From Halobacteriales archaeon QS_9_67_15 (GTDB lineage Archaea; Halobacteriota; Halobacteria; Halobacteriales; Haloarculaceae): DNA of 5,102 nucleotides. Location: positions 22,248 to 27,349 of the forward strand of contig PXSD01000055.1 in NCBI GenBank assembly GCA_003023165.1, written 5' to 3'. How positions within the stretch are numbered: position 1 is the stretch's first letter; the number at the start of each line of letters is the position of its first letter. The position numbers and the translations under genes were made by a program. Below the pieces are notes generated by a model, which was not told where the DNA came from, ran no database searches, and worked only from the letters and a program-made list of their open reading frames with translations. Shown here in pieces: positions 4,441-5,102 of the stretch.

Positions 4441-4875
4441 TCAGCGTCCGGCGAGCACGCCCGGTGAGACGACGGTGCCGGCGACGCCTCCGAGTTCGGT
4501 CCGGACGCGCCCCGGCAGGCGTCGGCCGCCGTGGACGACCGTGTCGGCGTCGATCTGCACCGCGTAAGTGGGCAGTTCTTCGGCGGGCCGTCCGTGGCGA
4601 CACCGCGTCGTGACCGAGACGCCCCGTCGTCGGCCGCGTTTCGCGACGTCCGCGAGCCGACTGCGGCCCTCGTCTTCGATGTCGTCGACGAGGAGCTCGC
4701 CGCTGCTGAGCGCCGGTTCGCCGTATCGGCTCGTGTCTACGAGGAACAGGACGTAGACGGTCCCGTTCGCCCGCTGCGCGCGGTCGAGGGCGTGCTCGGT
4801 CGCGCGGTCTCCCCGCTCTGTCCGTGCTCCCGAACCCCCGCTCCCCTCGAGCGACAGCATGATGGTCTCTGTCAT
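4441..4875 (-). CDS. Divergent universal stress protein (Usp-like domain, degenerate ATP site)
   Basis: This is a 144-residue protein with a recognisable Usp layout: opening strand TIMLSLEGS (4-12), helix ATEHALDRAQ (25-34), second strand GTVYVLFLVDTSRYGEPALSS (38-58), helix about 62-82, GRPAEELPTYA (95-105), and strand DADTVVHGG (109-117). The ATP signature is damaged. The aspartate of the usual PTDGS is E10, the second glycine of G-x2-G is R119, and the G-(S/T) is G129-G130. The last strand is shortened (VSPGVLAGR). About eight extra residues near 16-23 (GARTERGD) resemble the helicase inserts, but the matching DNA is too degenerate to call a repeat. The ATG at 4875 is preceded by gaggac and, further up, a TATA-like box. 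It is transcribed toward the coaD remnant. It may be a non-ATP-binding Usp or an early stage of decay; the open frame is intact. Confidence 0.75.
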   Translation of the reverse strand: MTETIMLSLEGSGGSGARTERGDRATEHALDRAQRANGTVYVLFLVDTSRYGEPALSSGELLVDDIEDEGRSRLADVAKRGRRRGVSVTTRCRHGRPAEELPTYAVQIDADTVVHGGRRLPGRVRTELGGVAGTVVSPGVLAGR

Positions 4876-4906
4876 AGTCCTCGTCCGGACCGATGCCGAT
4901 CGCCGG

Positions 4907-4912
4907 TAAATA
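4907..4912 (-). promoter_or_regulatory. Possible TATA box of the minus-strand usp-like gene
   Basis: On the minus strand the sequence reads tattta within ctatttacc. Its centre is about 35 bases before the ATG at 4875, predicting a transcript with a leader of about 8-10 bases. The short leader contains gagga (complement of 4878-4882), a possible but very close ribosome binding sequence. Confidence 0.4.
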
Positions 4913-4933
4913 GATGTACGACGGTTCGAGCGT

Positions 4934-4943
4934 CCGACGTCGG
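4934..4943. repeat. Perfect 10-bp palindrome, possible operator
   Basis: The sequence ccgacgtcgg is a perfect palindrome. It lies about 20 bases upstream of the minus-strand TATA-like box, where an activator or repressor could act. Short perfect palindromes arise fairly often by chance in DNA this GC-rich, so function is only a possibility. Confidence 0.2.
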
Positions 4944-4990
4944 GGTAGCCGACAGCAACAGCGAGGATAAGCGCAGTCTACCGGCTCTCT

Positions 4991-5017
4991 GCCGGGCCGT
5001 CGACGTCACGACCCGGC
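4991..5017. repeat. Imperfect dyad upstream of the gene starting at 5081
   Basis: An outer arm gccgg (4991-4995) pairs with ccggc (5013-5017), and an inner arm gtcg (4999-5002) pairs with cgac (5009-5012). Three unpaired bases lie on the left side and there is a 6-base centre. It sits about 30 bases before the candidate promoter of the + strand gene, in the shared regulatory region of two divergent genes. An operator is possible; chance is not excluded. Otherwise I see nothing in 4944-5046. Confidence 0.2.
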
Positions 5018-5046
5018 TGTCGGTGGATCCGCCGGTACGCCCCTGC

Positions 5047-5056
5047 AAACACTTAC
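5047..5056 (+). promoter_or_regulatory. Candidate promoter of the gene starting at 5081
   Basis: The only A/T-rich stretch before the ATG at 5081 is aaacacttac at 5047-5056, centred about 29 bases upstream. That is the right distance for a TATA element of a leaderless transcript, although the match to the TATA consensus is weak. Confidence 0.35.
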
Positions 5057-5080
5057 CCGCCGGAGTCGGCTAGACCCGGT

Positions 5081-5102
5081 ATGGCGACGCTCGACGGCCC
5101 CG
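5081..5102 (+). CDS. Start of an unidentified gene, cut by the window end
   Basis: An ATG at 5081 opens a frame reading MATLDGP up to the window edge. Support comes from its placement: an A/T-rich element about 29 bases upstream and a preceding non-coding region shared with the divergent minus-strand usp-like gene. Seven residues are not enough to identify the product. Confidence 0.4.

Noticed and set aside
4041..4603. Other + and - strand frames of 60-240 codons across the coaD remnant
   Set aside because: They are Arg/Ser/Pro-rich, lack recognisable motifs, and are out of frame with the clear CoaD and Usp similarity.
4807..4830. Possible palindromic insert in the minus-strand usp-like gene (residues GARTERGD)
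   Set aside because: The peptide resembles the helicase inserts, but the DNA has no clear stem and does not fit the 11-base loop pattern.
1..5102. CRISPR array, tRNA or rRNA gene, transposase, integrase or a defence system
   Set aside because: I looked for regularly spaced direct repeats, tRNA-like arms and mobile-element protein motifs and saw none. The repeats present are short hairpins without CRISPR-like spacing.

Overview
The window is GC-rich archaeal DNA, most likely from a haloarchaeon (class Halobacteria). The predicted proteins are very acidic, codons end mostly in G or C, TATA-like boxes sit about 25-30 bases before start codons as expected for leaderless transcripts, and the protein set (Hel308, Cgi121, UspA-type stress proteins, archaeal-type CoaD) is euryarchaeal. 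I cannot name the species from sequence alone.

Layout. Bases 1-200 hold the likely 3' end of an upstream transcript (hairpin plus two T tracts), a two-hairpin palindromic repeat, and the promoter of the first gene. Bases 201-2750 (+) encode a complete Hel308-type Ski2-like DNA helicase. It is enlarged by in-frame palindromic inserts and ends in a PCNA-binding (PIP-box) peptide. Nineteen bases later, 2770-3303 (+) encodes Cgi121, a KEOPS tRNA-modification subunit, probably co-transcribed with the helicase. An independent leaderless promoter then drives an intact UspA-family protein (3371-3808, +). Next comes a decayed zone: a gutted usp remnant (3858 to about 4040, +) meets, tail to tail, a gutted coaD remnant (4041-4349, -). 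The coaD remnant has lost its start codon and the middle of its coding sequence. A divergent Usp-domain gene (4441-4875, -) follows, then about 205 bases of regulatory DNA with two dyads, and the first codons of a further + strand gene (5081 onward).

How the parts relate. Hel308 (replication-fork and recombination repair) and Cgi121 (t6A tRNA modification) look like one operon. The Usp genes, intact, decayed and divergent, form a separate stress-protein neighbourhood.

The most unusual signal is a family of short palindromic units shared by the upstream intergenic DNA and the helicase coding sequence. An ungapped 55-base unit (68-122 and 1750-1804, 45/55 identical by eye) contains two hairpins, each with an 11-base loop that fits GAnCnnnGnGA. 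One stem pair has changed in a compensating way (T-A to G-C). In the helicase the palindromic segments are in frame and free of stops, and they lengthen surface linkers, much like the palindromic elements known inside Rickettsia genes. I found no defence system, CRISPR array, RNA gene, transposase or integrase.
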